Positions 16,963 through 25,851 of a stretch of DNA of 64,000 bases are shown here, piece after piece. How positions within the stretch are numbered: position 1 is the stretch's first letter; every line of letters begins with the position of its first letter. The notes under the pieces are model-generated. The model was given only the letters and a program-made list of their open reading frames with translations. It was not told the DNA's origin and did no database searches. Made by a program: the position numbers and the translations under genes. Origin of the DNA: JANQRZ01 sp965215165. GTDB taxonomy: Bacteria > Bacteroidota > Rhodothermia > Rhodothermales > JANQRZ01. The stretch is taken from NCBI GenBank assembly GCA_965215165.1, contig CBDCCX010000006.1, positions 1,364,001 to 1,428,000 on the forward strand, given 5' to 3'.

Positions 16963-18471
16963 TTACGGATTCAGGCGGCCGAGCAGGCGCGGAAAGGGGA
17001 TGGTCTCGCGGACGTGCGGCAGCCCGCAGACCCAGGCGACGGTCCGCTCCAGGCCGAGCCCGAAGCCCGCGTGCGGCACCGACCCGTAGCGCCTGAGGTC
17101 GAGGTACCACTCGAAGACGTCCTGCGGCAGGCCGTGGGCGTCGATTTGCGTCTTGAGAAACGCCAGGTCCGTCGCCCGCTCGCCGCCGCCGACGATCTCG
17201 CCGTAGCCCTCGGGCGCGAGCACGTCCATCCCGAGCGCCAAGCGGTCGTCCTCGGGGTCGCGCTTCATGTAGAACGCCTTGACGGCGGCCGGGAAGCGGT
17301 GGACGATGATCGGCCGGTCGAAGTGCCGGGTCAGCACGGTCTCGTCGGAGCCGCCGAAGTCGCTGCCCCACTGGAAATTGGCAGCGCTCTCTTTCCACTG
17401 CGGGAGGTTGTGGAGCGATTCTTCGATCTCGCCCAGCCGCCCGCCGATTTCGATCTCGCGCGCGTCGATGCGCCGCTTCTCGCCCTTCTTGGCCTGGCCG
17501 TAGCGGGCCTGGTTCTCGTCGCGCTCGGCCGCGAGTGCCGCCTGCTCCTCCTCTAGCGCGGCGATCTCGGCGTCGAGCATCTGCTGGGTCTTCTGGCTCG
17601 TGATGATCTCGACCGCCTCGGAGTAGTGGACGCGGGGGAAGCCACCCTCGGCGGCGGTCTCCAGCGCGGCCGTGTCGCGCTCGAGCATCGCCAGCTCGTC
17701 GGCGCACTGCGCGAGCACATCGGTGGCGATGCGGACGAGCAGCGCCTCGGCGACGGCCATGTCCATCTCGAGGTCGAAGAAGGCCATCTCGGGCTCGATC
17801 ATCCAGAACTCGGTGAGGTGGCGGCGGGTCTTGGACTTCTCGGCGCGGAAGGTCGGGCCGAAGGTGTAGATCTTGCCGTGCGCCAGGGCCATCGCCTCGC
17901 CGTAGAGCTGGCCGCTCTGGGTGAGGTAGGCCGGCTCGTCGAAGTAGTCTAGCTCGAAGAGCGTGCTGGTCCCTTCGGCAGCGTTCCCGGTCAGGATCGG
18001 CGGGTCCATCTGGATGAAGCCGTCCTCCTGGAAGTGGCCGTGGATCGACTGGATGATGCGGTTGCGGACGCGCATGATGGCCCACTGCCTTTGCGAGCGG
18101 AGCCACAGGTGCCGGTGGTTCATCAGGAACTCGACCCCGTGGGCCTTGGGCGAGACCGGGTACTCCTCGGCGAGGTGCAGCAGTTCGGCGGCCGTCACCT
18201 GGACCTCGAACCCGCCGACCTGCCGCTCGTCGGCGACCACGGTGCCGGTGATGCGGAGGGCGCTCTCCTGCGTCGCCGCGCTCGCCGCCTCGAACGACGG
18301 GGCGTCGACCTGCTCTTGGTTGACGACGCACTGCGCCAAGCCGGTGCCGTCGCGGAGGACGAGGAAGTAGAGGCCCTTCGAGCCGCGCTTGTTGTAGAGC
18401 CAGCCCTGGAGCGTGACGGTCTCGCCCTCGTGCTCGGCGAGGTCGCGGACGGCGGTGGCGGAGTCGATCAT
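16963..18471 (-). CDS. asnS: Asparagine-tRNA ligase
   Basis: Charges tRNA-Asn; class IIb synthetase of 502 residues. The N-terminal OB-fold anticodon-binding domain (about 1-110) includes GETVTLQGWLYNKRGSKG. Motif 2 is FRAEKSKTRRHLTEFWMIEPEM. Written in two blocks, these are FRAEKSKTRRHL and TEFWMIEPEM. Motif 3 is GFGLGLERTVAW. A charged, coiled-coil-like insertion (about residues 280-360) with repeated Glu/Ala/Arg lengthens it beyond the E. coli enzyme. The start at 18471 gives MIDSATAV; an upstream ATG at 18528 would add 19 residues without a domain. The LPHVRETIPFPRLLGR ending is typical. Confidence 0.95.
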   Translation of the reverse strand: MIDSATAVRDLAEHEGETVTLQGWLYNKRGSKGLYFLVLRDGTGLAQCVVNQEQVDAPSFEAASAATQESALRITGTVVADERQVGGFEVQVTAAELLHLAEEYPVSPKAHGVEFLMNHRHLWLRSQRQWAIMRVRNRIIQSIHGHFQEDGFIQMDPPILTGNAAEGTSTLFELDYFDEPAYLTQSGQLYGEAMALAHGKIYTFGPTFRAEKSKTRRHLTEFWMIEPEMAFFDLEMDMAVAEALLVRIATDVLAQCADELAMLERDTAALETAAEGGFPRVHYSEAVEIITSQKTQQMLDAEIAALEEEQAALAAERDENQARYGQAKKGEKRRIDAREIEIGGRLGEIEESLHNLPQWKESAANFQWGSDFGGSDETVLTRHFDRPIIVHRFPAAVKAFYMKRDPEDDRLALGMDVLAPEGYGEIVGGGERATDLAFLKTQIDAHGLPQDVFEWYLDLRRYGSVPHAGFGLGLERTVAWVCGLPHVRETIPFPRLLGRLNP

Positions 18472-18542
18472 GGGACGGTACGGATGCGGGCGAAGAGAGG
18501 CGCGAAAATACAGCGGGCGCTGATCCACCGACGGTGAACATC

Positions 18543-18629
18543 CGTAGGGGCGAAGCGTGCCTCACCCTGGTTGGGGCTGACGACCCGGTTGGTCCTGACA
18601 CGGCGGGCCGAACGCCGTGCGCCCCTACG
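18543..18629. repeat. GTAGGGGC-type inverted repeat
   Basis: CGTAGGGGC (18543-18551) and GCCCCTACG (18621-18629) are exact complements around a 69-bp loop between asnS and tsaC; the right arm includes the tsaC stop codon. Related GTAGGGGCG blocks lie near 16496 and GCGCTACGCCCCTACG near 37357, so this is a small dispersed family. Confidence 0.5.
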
Positions 18630-19236
18630 ATTCATGTTCGATGATCGCCCGCAGCGTCTCTGCCTCCACCGCGCCTTCGCGGAGCACGACGAGCCGCCCG
18701 TCCTCGATCCGAACAACAGTCGAGGGCGTGCCGCCGAGCGGGCGTCCGGCGTCCACGGCGAGATCGGCGGCGGCGGTCACGGCGGGGTCGAGGTCGGCGA
18801 AGCGGGCGGCCGGCGGGTGGCCGGCGCGGTTGGCCGAGGTCGAGAGGACCGGCGTCCCGGCGGCGGCGACGAGGGCGCGGCAGAACGGGTCGGCCATGCG
18901 CCGGAGGCCGATCTCGCTCGAAGCGCTCACAAGGCTGGACGGCGCGGCGGCGGACGCCTCGAACACCAGCGTCACGGCCAGCGGCGGGTCGTGCTCCATC
19001 AGGCGGCGGTGCGCCTCGGCCCGGACGGCGATCCACGCCTCGGCGCGGTGCCAGGTGTCGGTGAGCGCGAGCACCGGCCGGTCGGCGTCGCGGCCCTTGA
19101 TGCGGCGGACCCGGCGGACGGCGGCCTCATTGGCCGGGTCGCAGCCCAGCCCGTAGACCGTTTCGGTCGGGTACACGAGCACGCCGCCGGAGCGGACGAC
19201 CGCCGCCGCGCGCTCAGCCTCCTCTCCTCCCGTCAC
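18625..19236 (-). CDS. tsaC: L-threonylcarbamoyladenylate synthase (TsaC/Sua5 family)
   Basis: Makes the threonylcarbamoyl-AMP used for the t6A modification of ANN-decoding tRNAs. 203 residues. Signature stretches are GVLVYPTETVYGLGCD near residue 18, RRIKGRDADRPVLAL (substrate and ATP-binding Lys/Arg), a middle LAVTLVF strand, TPVLSTSANRAGHPP and a closing STVVRIEDGRLVVLREG. The short length without a C-terminal domain makes it TsaC-like rather than full Sua5. The GTG start (19234-19236) overlaps the stop of the GWxTD gene in a GTGA arrangement, so translation is probably coupled. Confidence 0.92.
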   Translation of the reverse strand: MTGGEEAERAAAVVRSGGVLVYPTETVYGLGCDPANEAAVRRVRRIKGRDADRPVLALTDTWHRAEAWIAVRAEAHRRLMEHDPPLAVTLVFEASAAAPSSLVSASSEIGLRRMADPFCRALVAAAGTPVLSTSANRAGHPPAARFADLDPAVTAAADLAVDAGRPLGGTPSTVVRIEDGRLVVLREGAVEAETLRAIIEHES

Positions 19237-20684
19237 CGTCGGAGTTGGTTCTGCCAGTTGGGCATGCTAACCTCGCCGCTGACGGTCGAGTGGATCAGCT
19301 CGAAGTCACCGAAGCCGAGGCGGTCGACGAAGACAAACACGGCCTGGCCGGAGCCGATGATGTTGTCATAGCTCCAGGTCTCGTGGGGGACCGAGTTGCT
19401 GTCGTAGAGCGTCGGAGTGATTTCGGAGGGCTGACCGTACTTGAGGATCGTCCGGCCGCGGTCCGTGTTCCAGCCTTCGGTGAACGAGGTCGAGTAGCGA
19501 GTATTGACGTGTTGGATGTTCTCGTAGAATCGGCGGCGCGTCTCGTTGATCGGCGTGGCGGGGTTCTCGTCGCGCTCGCTCCAGAAGCGGGCGAGGAAGT
19601 CGCGCTTAGCGTCGAGGTCGGCGAGGCTGCGCATCTGAGCCTCCTCGCGGTCCCCGGCCAGGATGGCGGCGTGCGCGAGGTTGGCCTCGACCTCCTCCTC
19701 GGGCATCACCGCGTAGAGGTTGGCCTCGTAGGACGACGCTCGCTCGTCCGCTACCTGGCGCGCCACATCGGGGTTGTAGACGAAGAAGCGGCGCGACTGC
19801 TCGGCGAGCGCCTCGTTGTTCTCGTCGAGCAGGACGAGGGCGAGCACGTACGACCCGCCGGGCAGCTCGCTGAGGTCGAACTCGCCGACGACCACGTCGG
19901 GGTCCTGGACGCGGCGTTCGGTGCGGCGCTGGTAGTCCGCGAGCGGCTGCCCAAGCGTGGAAGGGGCGAGATAAGCGAAGAGCGTGTACGTCTCGCCGCC
20001 GAGCACCTCGTCGAGGCCGTAGACCTCGGCGTAGTAGTAGAGCGACGGCAGGCCGCGCCCGAACAGACTATTGGCGTTGGGCTGCACCGCGAGGCCGTGC
20101 TTGAAGAACGGATCGTCCGCATCGTCCGTGCGGCGGATGTCAGCAGCGAGCGTGACGTCGGAGAGGAGCACCTGGCCCGGCAGCGTGAAATCGGACACGG
20201 CCACGTCGCTTCGCGCAGCGAAGGCGGGCCGGCCCGTCCCCTCATCGCCGAGCACGTCGACCGCGAGCACGTACTCGCCCGGCGGCACGGCGGCGCGGAC
20301 CTGCTGCACGAAGTACTGCCCCTGCACCAGCCCCGCCGTGTCGGGGACCGAGAAGCGGTAGGCCGTCGTGTCGGCGAAGGCGAGGTCGCTCGACGCCTGC
20401 GCCAGCCCGCCGGTGGACGAGCGCCGCAGCGACACCGCCACCGGCAGCACCACCTCGAAGCGGTCTTCGGCGCGGACGTAGGGCAGCGACGACGCCTCGA
20501 AGGCGAGGTAGGTCTCGACGAGCGAGGTCTCGGCGTCGTACTGAAAGGCCGCGTGCGCTACGTCGAGCTGGAGCGGCAGCACGACCGCCGGCACCACGGC
20601 CGGCGGCGCGGCTGGCTCCTGGGCCCACGCCGGGGCCATCGGGACCAGGAGAAGGGCGAGGCAGGACAGACGGAGCGCGAGCAT
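19233..20684 (-). CDS. GWxTD-domain secreted protein
   Basis: 483 residues from the ATG at 20684, with a signal peptide (LRLSCLALLLVPMAPAWAQ). A beta-rich region fills the middle. The C-terminal third carries the domain that names the family: TEGWNTDRGRTILKYGQPSEI, split here as TEGWNTDRGRT and ILKYGQPSEI, followed by PHETWSYDN. GWxTD proteins are frequent in Rhodothermota, Gemmatimonadota and Acidobacteriota and have no established function. Before the insertion at 20857-25316 it would have lain about 115 bp downstream of the META lipoprotein gene on the same strand. Confidence 0.88.
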   Translation of the reverse strand: MLALRLSCLALLLVPMAPAWAQEPAAPPAVVPAVVLPLQLDVAHAAFQYDAETSLVETYLAFEASSLPYVRAEDRFEVVLPVAVSLRRSSTGGLAQASSDLAFADTTAYRFSVPDTAGLVQGQYFVQQVRAAVPPGEYVLAVDVLGDEGTGRPAFAARSDVAVSDFTLPGQVLLSDVTLAADIRRTDDADDPFFKHGLAVQPNANSLFGRGLPSLYYYAEVYGLDEVLGGETYTLFAYLAPSTLGQPLADYQRRTERRVQDPDVVVGEFDLSELPGGSYVLALVLLDENNEALAEQSRRFFVYNPDVARQVADERASSYEANLYAVMPEEEVEANLAHAAILAGDREEAQMRSLADLDAKRDFLARFWSERDENPATPINETRRRFYENIQHVNTRYSTSFTEGWNTDRGRTILKYGQPSEITPTLYDSNSVPHETWSYDNIIGSGQAVFVFVDRLGFGDFELIHSTVSGEVSMPNWQNQLRR

Positions 20685-20797
20685 GGGGCGGCGAGCAGGA
20701 TGGGCAGAGGCGAAATATACCATGCCCGCCGCGCCCACTCGGGGCACTCGTTCGTCCCCACACTCGCGAGACGGCGAGCCACGAGACGGGCGGCCAC

Positions 20798-20856
20798 CCC
20801 TCACTCTTCGGCCACGAACGTGAACGCGCGCAGCGCCTCCCCCTCGTCCGCGACCA
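20798..20856. repeat. Left direct repeat of the island
   Basis: 59 bases identical to 25317-25375 except at 20827 (C here, T at 25346). It encodes the final 18 codons and the stop of the META lipoprotein on the minus strand (ending F-T-F-V-A-E-E-stop) but here has no upstream gene. It marks the distal end of the inserted segment. Confidence 0.93.
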
Positions 20857-20869
20857 TCGGCAAGCGTTG

Positions 20870-23800
20870 TTAGCCACTAGCGCGGGGCGGAGGCAGAGAA
20901 GCATCGACCACAACAGCCGCAAGCGTGCGGTCGGAGACGGACAGGGTCGCCGCTTGTTCTTCGAGGCGGCGGCGGAGCAGAGCTGTGCCGCCGCGCCGTG
21001 CCCGGGTCGCCTTGGGGTGGGGGTGATCTGGAACGAGGCGGAACCAGCGGTCTCCTCCGTACCATCCGACGAGGTAGACACCGTGGCGTCGGGTGTGGCC
21101 GTCGAGGTAGCCGAGAGCGAGTTGGGTCTCCATCGCGGCATAAAGATGGTTGTGCCAACTCGCCTTGACCTCGATCACGACACCAGCGATTTCCTCCTTG
21201 CCCTCCTCGTCCTCGGCGGAGACCGAGACGAAGAGGTCGGTGGCGTGGCCCTTCTGCACCTCGACCTCCCTGTTTATCACGATCCCTTGAGGCCCCAGGC
21301 GCTGGTGCAGGAAGCGAAGGGCAAGGTCGGCGAGGTGGTTTTCGTCTTTGGGGAAGTGGCGGACCGGCTCCTTCCGCTTTGCGCTCCGGAGGGCGTTCAG
21401 TGCGCTCGCCAAGTCTTCCCTCCCCTCTTCCCGTGCGACGGATTCAGCGAGGCGGAGGGCCTCGCTGCGGGGGACCGCATTCCAGAGATCGTACACCGCC
21501 CCGCCGGTGTGGAGCCACGTTTGGAAGTCTTCGAGAGCTTCGACGGTAACGGCGAATAGCTCCTCTGCGTTTCTGATGAGACGGCCCTCGGCGCGGTCCA
21601 AAAGGGCGAGGAGGTCGTACGGTGGTACTGGCTGAAACGCATTGACGAGGGCCTGCTCGTCGGCCACCCGGAGCGACCAGTCAGAGTTGCGGTCTGGCTG
21701 CTCCTCTTGGAGCGTGTGGAGGGCCGCGATGGCCTCCGGCGTGCCGAAGGCGGCAAGCGCGTTGGCAAAGCCGCCCCGGAGGTCCCGGATATTATCGGCG
21801 CTTGACGGGGAAAACATGCCCTTTGGACGAGGGGGATCGTTCTCAGGTGGGAACAGGGTGTGGAGACGGCGTTCGAGAGTGAGGAGCGCCTCAACGGAAG
21901 TGTTCTGGCGGGTGATGGGGTGAGGATGCCGGTATGCAACAGCCCGGAGGAGCGCCCGGGCGAACGCATCGTCGCAGGTGAACCGGTCGCCCCACACAGC
22001 CCATGCGCCACCGGGGTCGGCGTCGGCGAGTCGGAGGGCTTCGGTGCTGCGCTCGTGTTCACCGGTTGCCGCCTCGACCCGGCGGGCGACAGCGTCAAAG
22101 GCACCGGGGACTTTGCGCCGGAGCAGTTCTTCCAGGACAAACGTCGCGTCGTACGTCTCGAGCACGTCCTGTTCGGCCGCTCTCAGCAGAAGGTCATCAG
22201 TTTCCGGGTCGGGCACGGTGCCGAGAGCGCGGACGAGTGCCCTCGTTCCTACCCGCAGGAACGGGAGTGCCCGAGCAAGGGCTGCGCGCATCGCCTCCGG
22301 GGCGGCTCGGACGGCCCGCTGAACTAGGTCCTCATAGACCTGGTATTCCTCTTGGTCCCCGGTCGTCGGGTGAAGGACGAGGGCGGGAGCCCAGGCGGCC
22401 CACACGTCGTCTGGGAGGGCGTCGAGCGCTTCGGTTCGGAACCGGTGGACCAGAAAAAAGGCTTTGACGGCGTTTAGTATACGGTACGTCATCTCCCCCT
22501 TGTCCCGTGTCTTCCAGTCGTCCTCGTCGGGGTGAACGCGGTAGAGGTAGGCCTCGGCCGCCTGGAGGAGCTGGTGGTGATGGTCCTCGCTCAGCGCCTT
22601 CCACCCGGCAAGCTCCGTGACATCGTGTATGTCGTCTCCGGGTTCGCGGTGGCGTCCGTCGTCGGGACGAAGCGTGAGAGTGTAGCAGAGGTGTTTGAAA
22701 GCGTCCTCGTCACCCTTTAGGGCATCGGGGAGGTGATCATTGACGCGGTCGTCCAGGGGAGGGTCGAGCAGAGGCCAAGTAGGTTCCTCGCGCTTCCACC
22801 TCCGGTGGTGTTCCTTCGCTTCGCGGGCGAGGTCAGAGTCAAGGTTCCATGCATCGAAGGCATCGCGTGCGAGGGCATCCAGTTCGGGTACCTTTCCCTT
22901 CGCTTTCATCAAGGCATCGTAAGCTCCTTCGAGTACAGAGGCGGGCCGCTGCTCCCAACGGAGGACGAAGAGGCGTACATGGTGGAGGTAAAACGTCCGT
23001 AGCGGTCCGGGCGGGGTCGTCTGGCACGCCTCGACCATCCAGGGCGCGTCTTCGCGGCTGAACAACTCCAGATCGTGAACGAATGTGTATCTCGCCCGAT
23101 CGTCATCCGGGCGGGCGGCAAGGATCTCGGCGACGGCGCGTTGAAGAGGGTACTTTTCCTGGTCGAGCGTGCGCGCGACGTCAGTCACTCGCTGCCATGC
23201 GTTGTAGGGGAACCGGTCCTGCTCGTACTTACCCGTCAGCTCGACGAGGGTAGGCGCGATGCGTTCCGCGACACCGGGCGTGTCCAGTCGCCTCAGGGCA
23301 GCGGCAAGGATGGAGGCCGCGAGGTCCGGGAGGTCTTCTCCTCTTCCCTGTTCGAGCCACGCGAGGGCATCGTCTATCTGTTCAGACGAGAGGTGTTCGT
23401 GCTCGAACACGTCATCGGCCCATGTGCGCCCGTAGTTATCTCCTTTCAGGTAGGTTTTGTCCGCCTGGAGGGACGCGAGGAGATCTGCGAAGGTCAGCGC
23501 ATCAGGCCAGAGGACGCCCCGGACGGCGTACAGCAGCCGGGCTTCGGGGTCGCTGTCGTCAGCCTTGAGCGCCAGGGGTCGCAGTGAAGCCAGCGCCTCC
23601 TTGGCGTCGAGATGATACAGGGCGTAGACAGCCGTGACCCGGAGGTCGAGCAGTGAGGACCCGTCGAGCGCAAGGGTGGCAAGGTCCGTCGCCCGTTCAT
23701 CCAGCTCGTTGTGGGACGCGATCCTCACAGCTACGCTCCGGGCGTCCTCCGATTTCTCCGGGTCCATGATCCAGCGCCGGAGCTGCTCGCTGAGGGCGGG

Positions 23801-25237
23801 GTGGCGGAGGGGTCGGTACGAGCGAAGCCCGTCGTGGAACTCGTCGAGGTAGCCGGTATGGTAGGCTGTCAGGACCGCCTCCACGGCGGTCTCCCGCTGG
23901 GCGTCAGTCAGGGCCTGGGCGTCGCCTGCGACGATCAGGAGCGGATCTCGCTCCAGCATCCGGTCGAAGATTCCCGGGATCAGGGTCGCGGTCCATACGG
24001 CGACGGCCCGTAGCTGCGGGACCACGCGGTCCGTATTGGGGTCCGTAAGGAGCGACCATACCTGGAGGGTGGTCGCCTTACGATGGCATAGGTACCAAGC
24101 GGCAAGGAAGTCAGCGTAAGCTTGGTGGACCCAACGGACCTTTCCACTTTCCGACACTGTCAGGAGGCCGGAGTGGCGACACGTATCACGGAGTTCGTGA
24201 GCACCCACTACCACGCTGCCTCCGTGGGGGGCGCGGTCCTGTCCTCCTGCCGCTTCCGCGGTGAGCACGTCGGGGCCTCGCGGGTCGGTCCCGATATAGT
24301 GTGCCGGTTGGAGATCGAGTTCCGACTTCGCCCCAAAGCGCATCAGGGCGGCAACGCGCGCCGTCACCACGCGCCGGTACTCGGCATCCAGAGTTCCCGT
24401 GCGTCCAGTTGTGCGTCGATCCTTGTTGGTCTCGTCGGACAGAAGGAGAGTCGCGCGCTCGTACAGGTCAGCTTTGGACCTCGGGAGGGTCCCGTTATCA
24501 GCGAAAGCGTCCAGGAGGGCGAACAAGGTCAATGGCACCGCCGCTAGGGGGCCCGCGTCGCCGTCACGAACAGCCTGAAAGAAACCATCAGGATCGACGG
24601 ACCTCGCCTGGGTGGCTTGAGCGATGTCGGATCGTCGGAGCGGTGCGAGGTGAAGCACACGGACGCTGTCCTTTCCCCAAACGTCCTCGAATGCACGCGT
24701 GAGGCTCTCTGGCCACTCGTCCGGGCGGCAGGTGATCCGGAGCTTGAGCGCGTGTGTGAAGTGCGCGCGGTCTGTCTTAGGGGGCGGCAGGTTGTCGAAC
24801 AGCCGTTCTCGTAGGATCGCGGCGGCGTTCTCGATCCGGAGAATCCCCTCGTCGAACGCGTCCAGAAAGAGTGTGAGTGGTGTAGCGTGCTCCCGCCAGC
24901 CCTGCACGTTTGGATGCTCCAGAAGACGTTTGTCGAAGCCGTATTCGCTTCCAATGGAGCCGAGCTTGACATGGTGGAGCCGCTGACCATTGGCCTCGGC
25001 ATGTGCCACGGCCCGTTCCAGTTCAGTGCTCTTCCCGATCCCCGGCTCCCCGAGAAGAACGAGGCACGGGATGTCGTCCAAGTCTCCGGTGGCTAGCGCA
25101 CTCCGGTTGCGAAGATGGACGAGGAGGTTTCCGCGGTTTAGGTAGAACGGTTCTTCGAGGAAGCCGTCGGCATCCACGTCAGGTGCTTCGTCGTTCGGCA
25201 CCCAGAACCGGTTCCAGTCGATGAGTTGGACAGGCAC
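20870..25237 (-). CDS. Large P-loop NTPase with C-terminal PD-(D/E)XK-like nuclease, probable defence protein
   Basis: 1455 residues from a GTG start. Near the N-terminus lie Walker A (GEPGIGKST, 63-71), Walker B (LTLFLDAFDE, 121-130) and a LRITCRPDEW strand (166-175), a STAND/NACHT-like arrangement. Residues of about 180-400 look like the winged-helix part of such ATPases. About 450-1270 is all-helical and Leu/Ala-rich, like HEAT or TPR sensor solenoids. The C-terminal 140 residues fit a PD-(D/E)XK nuclease: D1334, then E1356-V-K1358 inside GVVIEVKASWH, then Q1372 in METQLALGYL and a GVYLVGW strand. Codon third positions are visibly less GC-rich than in neighbours. Alone in the island; most simply an anti-phage sensor-effector. 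No family name is claimed. Confidence 0.76.
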   Translation of the reverse strand: MPVQLIDWNRFWVPNDEAPDVDADGFLEEPFYLNRGNLLVHLRNRSALATGDLDDIPCLVLLGEPGIGKSTELERAVAHAEANGQRLHHVKLGSIGSEYGFDKRLLEHPNVQGWREHATPLTLFLDAFDEGILRIENAAAILRERLFDNLPPPKTDRAHFTHALKLRITCRPDEWPESLTRAFEDVWGKDSVRVLHLAPLRRSDIAQATQARSVDPDGFFQAVRDGDAGPLAAVPLTLFALLDAFADNGTLPRSKADLYERATLLLSDETNKDRRTTGRTGTLDAEYRRVVTARVAALMRFGAKSELDLQPAHYIGTDPRGPDVLTAEAAGGQDRAPHGGSVVVGAHELRDTCRHSGLLTVSESGKVRWVHQAYADFLAAWYLCHRKATTLQVWSLLTDPNTDRVVPQLRAVAVWTATLIPGIFDRMLERDPLLIVAGDAQALTDAQRETAVEAVLTAYHTGYLDEFHDGLRSYRPLRHPALSEQLRRWIMDPEKSEDARSVAVRIASHNELDERATDLATLALDGSSLLDLRVTAVYALYHLDAKEALASLRPLALKADDSDPEARLLYAVRGVLWPDALTFADLLASLQADKTYLKGDNYGRTWADDVFEHEHLSSEQIDDALAWLEQGRGEDLPDLAASILAAALRRLDTPGVAERIAPTLVELTGKYEQDRFPYNAWQRVTDVARTLDQEKYPLQRAVAEILAARPDDDRARYTFVHDLELFSREDAPWMVEACQTTPPGPLRTFYLHHVRLFVLRWEQRPASVLEGAYDALMKAKGKVPELDALARDAFDAWNLDSDLAREAKEHHRRWKREEPTWPLLDPPLDDRVNDHLPDALKGDEDAFKHLCYTLTLRPDDGRHREPGDDIHDVTELAGWKALSEDHHHQLLQAAEAYLYRVHPDEDDWKTRDKGEMTYRILNAVKAFFLVHRFRTEALDALPDDVWAAWAPALVLHPTTGDQEEYQVYEDLVQRAVRAAPEAMRAALARALPFLRVGTRALVRALGTVPDPETDDLLLRAAEQDVLETYDATFVLEELLRRKVPGAFDAVARRVEAATGEHERSTEALRLADADPGGAWAVWGDRFTCDDAFARALLRAVAYRHPHPITRQNTSVEALLTLERRLHTLFPPENDPPRPKGMFSPSSADNIRDLRGGFANALAAFGTPEAIAALHTLQEEQPDRNSDWSLRVADEQALVNAFQPVPPYDLLALLDRAEGRLIRNAEELFAVTVEALEDFQTWLHTGGAVYDLWNAVPRSEALRLAESVAREEGREDLASALNALRSAKRKEPVRHFPKDENHLADLALRFLHQRLGPQGIVINREVEVQKGHATDLFVSVSAEDEEGKEEIAGVVIEVKASWHNHLYAAMETQLALGYLDGHTRRHGVYLVGWYGGDRWFRLVPDHPHPKATRARRGGTALLRRRLEEQAATLSVSDRTLAAVVVDASLPPPRASG

Positions 25238-25316
25238 AATACCGTGGGATGGGTTTTTCTGCTGTTGCGTGGCAGGTTGCAGCAGTCAGCCACTACTTGA
25301 GTCAGGAGACTCTTAG

Positions 25317-25375
25317 CCCTCACTCTTCGGCCACGAACGTGAACGTGCGCAGCGCCTCCCCCTCGTCCGCGACCA
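25317..25375. repeat. Right direct repeat of the island, inside the META gene
   Basis: 59-base partner of 20798-20856, covering the last codons and stop of the META lipoprotein gene. The single difference (T at 25346) gives Thr rather than Ala in the encoded tail. Just beyond it, on the island side, is a small perfect palindrome GAGTC-AGGA-GACTC at 25299-25312, which might be part of a recombination site. Confidence 0.93.
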
Positions 25376-25721
25376 GCAGCAGCCCGTCGTCGGAGAGCGA
25401 GAACACGACCCGCTCGGAGGCGGCCAGGCGCGGGCCGAGATCGAGGCGGTCCGGACACACCTGCTTGGTGCAGGCCAGGCCCCGGAAGTCGAGCTCGTTG
25501 CTGCGGCGGCCGATGGGTCCGCTGCACGCGTTGCACGACGCGATCTCGACGGCGGTCTCGCTCGTGAACAGGATCGAAGTCGAGGCGAGCGCCGCCGTGT
25601 CGGCCGGCGTGGGCGTGACCTCGGCGAGCACCCAGCGCGTCCCGACCAGGTCGCTGTTGAGACCGGCGTCGCAGCCGGAGGCGGCGAGGACGAGGACCAG
25701 GAGGATCGGACGTAGGAGCAT
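25320..25721 (-). CDS. META-domain (HslJ-like) lipoprotein
   Basis: 133 residues beginning with a lipoprotein signal (LLVLVLAASGC) from the ATG at 25721. The META fold is indicated by LVGTRWVLAEV at its start, a central SCNACSGPIG-like segment with paired cysteines, LACTKQVCPD, and the final strand ALRTFTFVAEE. Related proteins (HslJ and similar) are linked to heat or antibiotic tolerance, but the role here is unknown. Its last 18 codons are the target of the island, and the reading frame is intact after insertion. Confidence 0.82.
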   Translation of the reverse strand: MLLRPILLVLVLAASGCDAGLNSDLVGTRWVLAEVTPTPADTAALASTSILFTSETAVEIASCNACSGPIGRRSNELDFRGLACTKQVCPDRLDLGPRLAASERVVFSLSDDGLLLVADEGEALRTFTFVAEE

Positions 25722-25851
25722 GGGGGCGACGAGCGGGCGGTGAGAGACAAAGGTAGCGTGAACATCGGGCCGCGCGCGAGGCGTAGCGGCATCGCCCCGA
25801 CCCGCTTCGATATTTTGACCGACGCGCGCCCCTCCTCCTGCACCGCCGCCC

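Larger units (their letters stand above)
20798..25375. mobile_element. Putative single-gene integrative island in the 3' end of a META lipoprotein gene
   Basis: Two 59-bp direct repeats, 4519 bp apart and differing at one position, bracket 4460 bp holding a single large gene. The repeat is the last 18 codons plus stop of the flanking META gene, which keeps an intact reading frame. This is how elements that integrate by site-specific recombination into a gene's 3' end behave: they bring a replacement end and leave the displaced one on the far side. Crossing the repeats would remove a 4519-bp circle and restore one META gene. No integrase, transposase or second cargo gene is present, so movement would need a recombinase in trans. 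A plain duplication caused by another event cannot be excluded. Confidence 0.68.

Noticed and set aside
20798..25375. Tandem duplication of the META gene as the source of the direct repeats
   Set aside because: Only the last 59 bp are repeated and an unrelated 4.4-kb gene lies between, so integration fits better, though a recombination accident cannot be ruled out.
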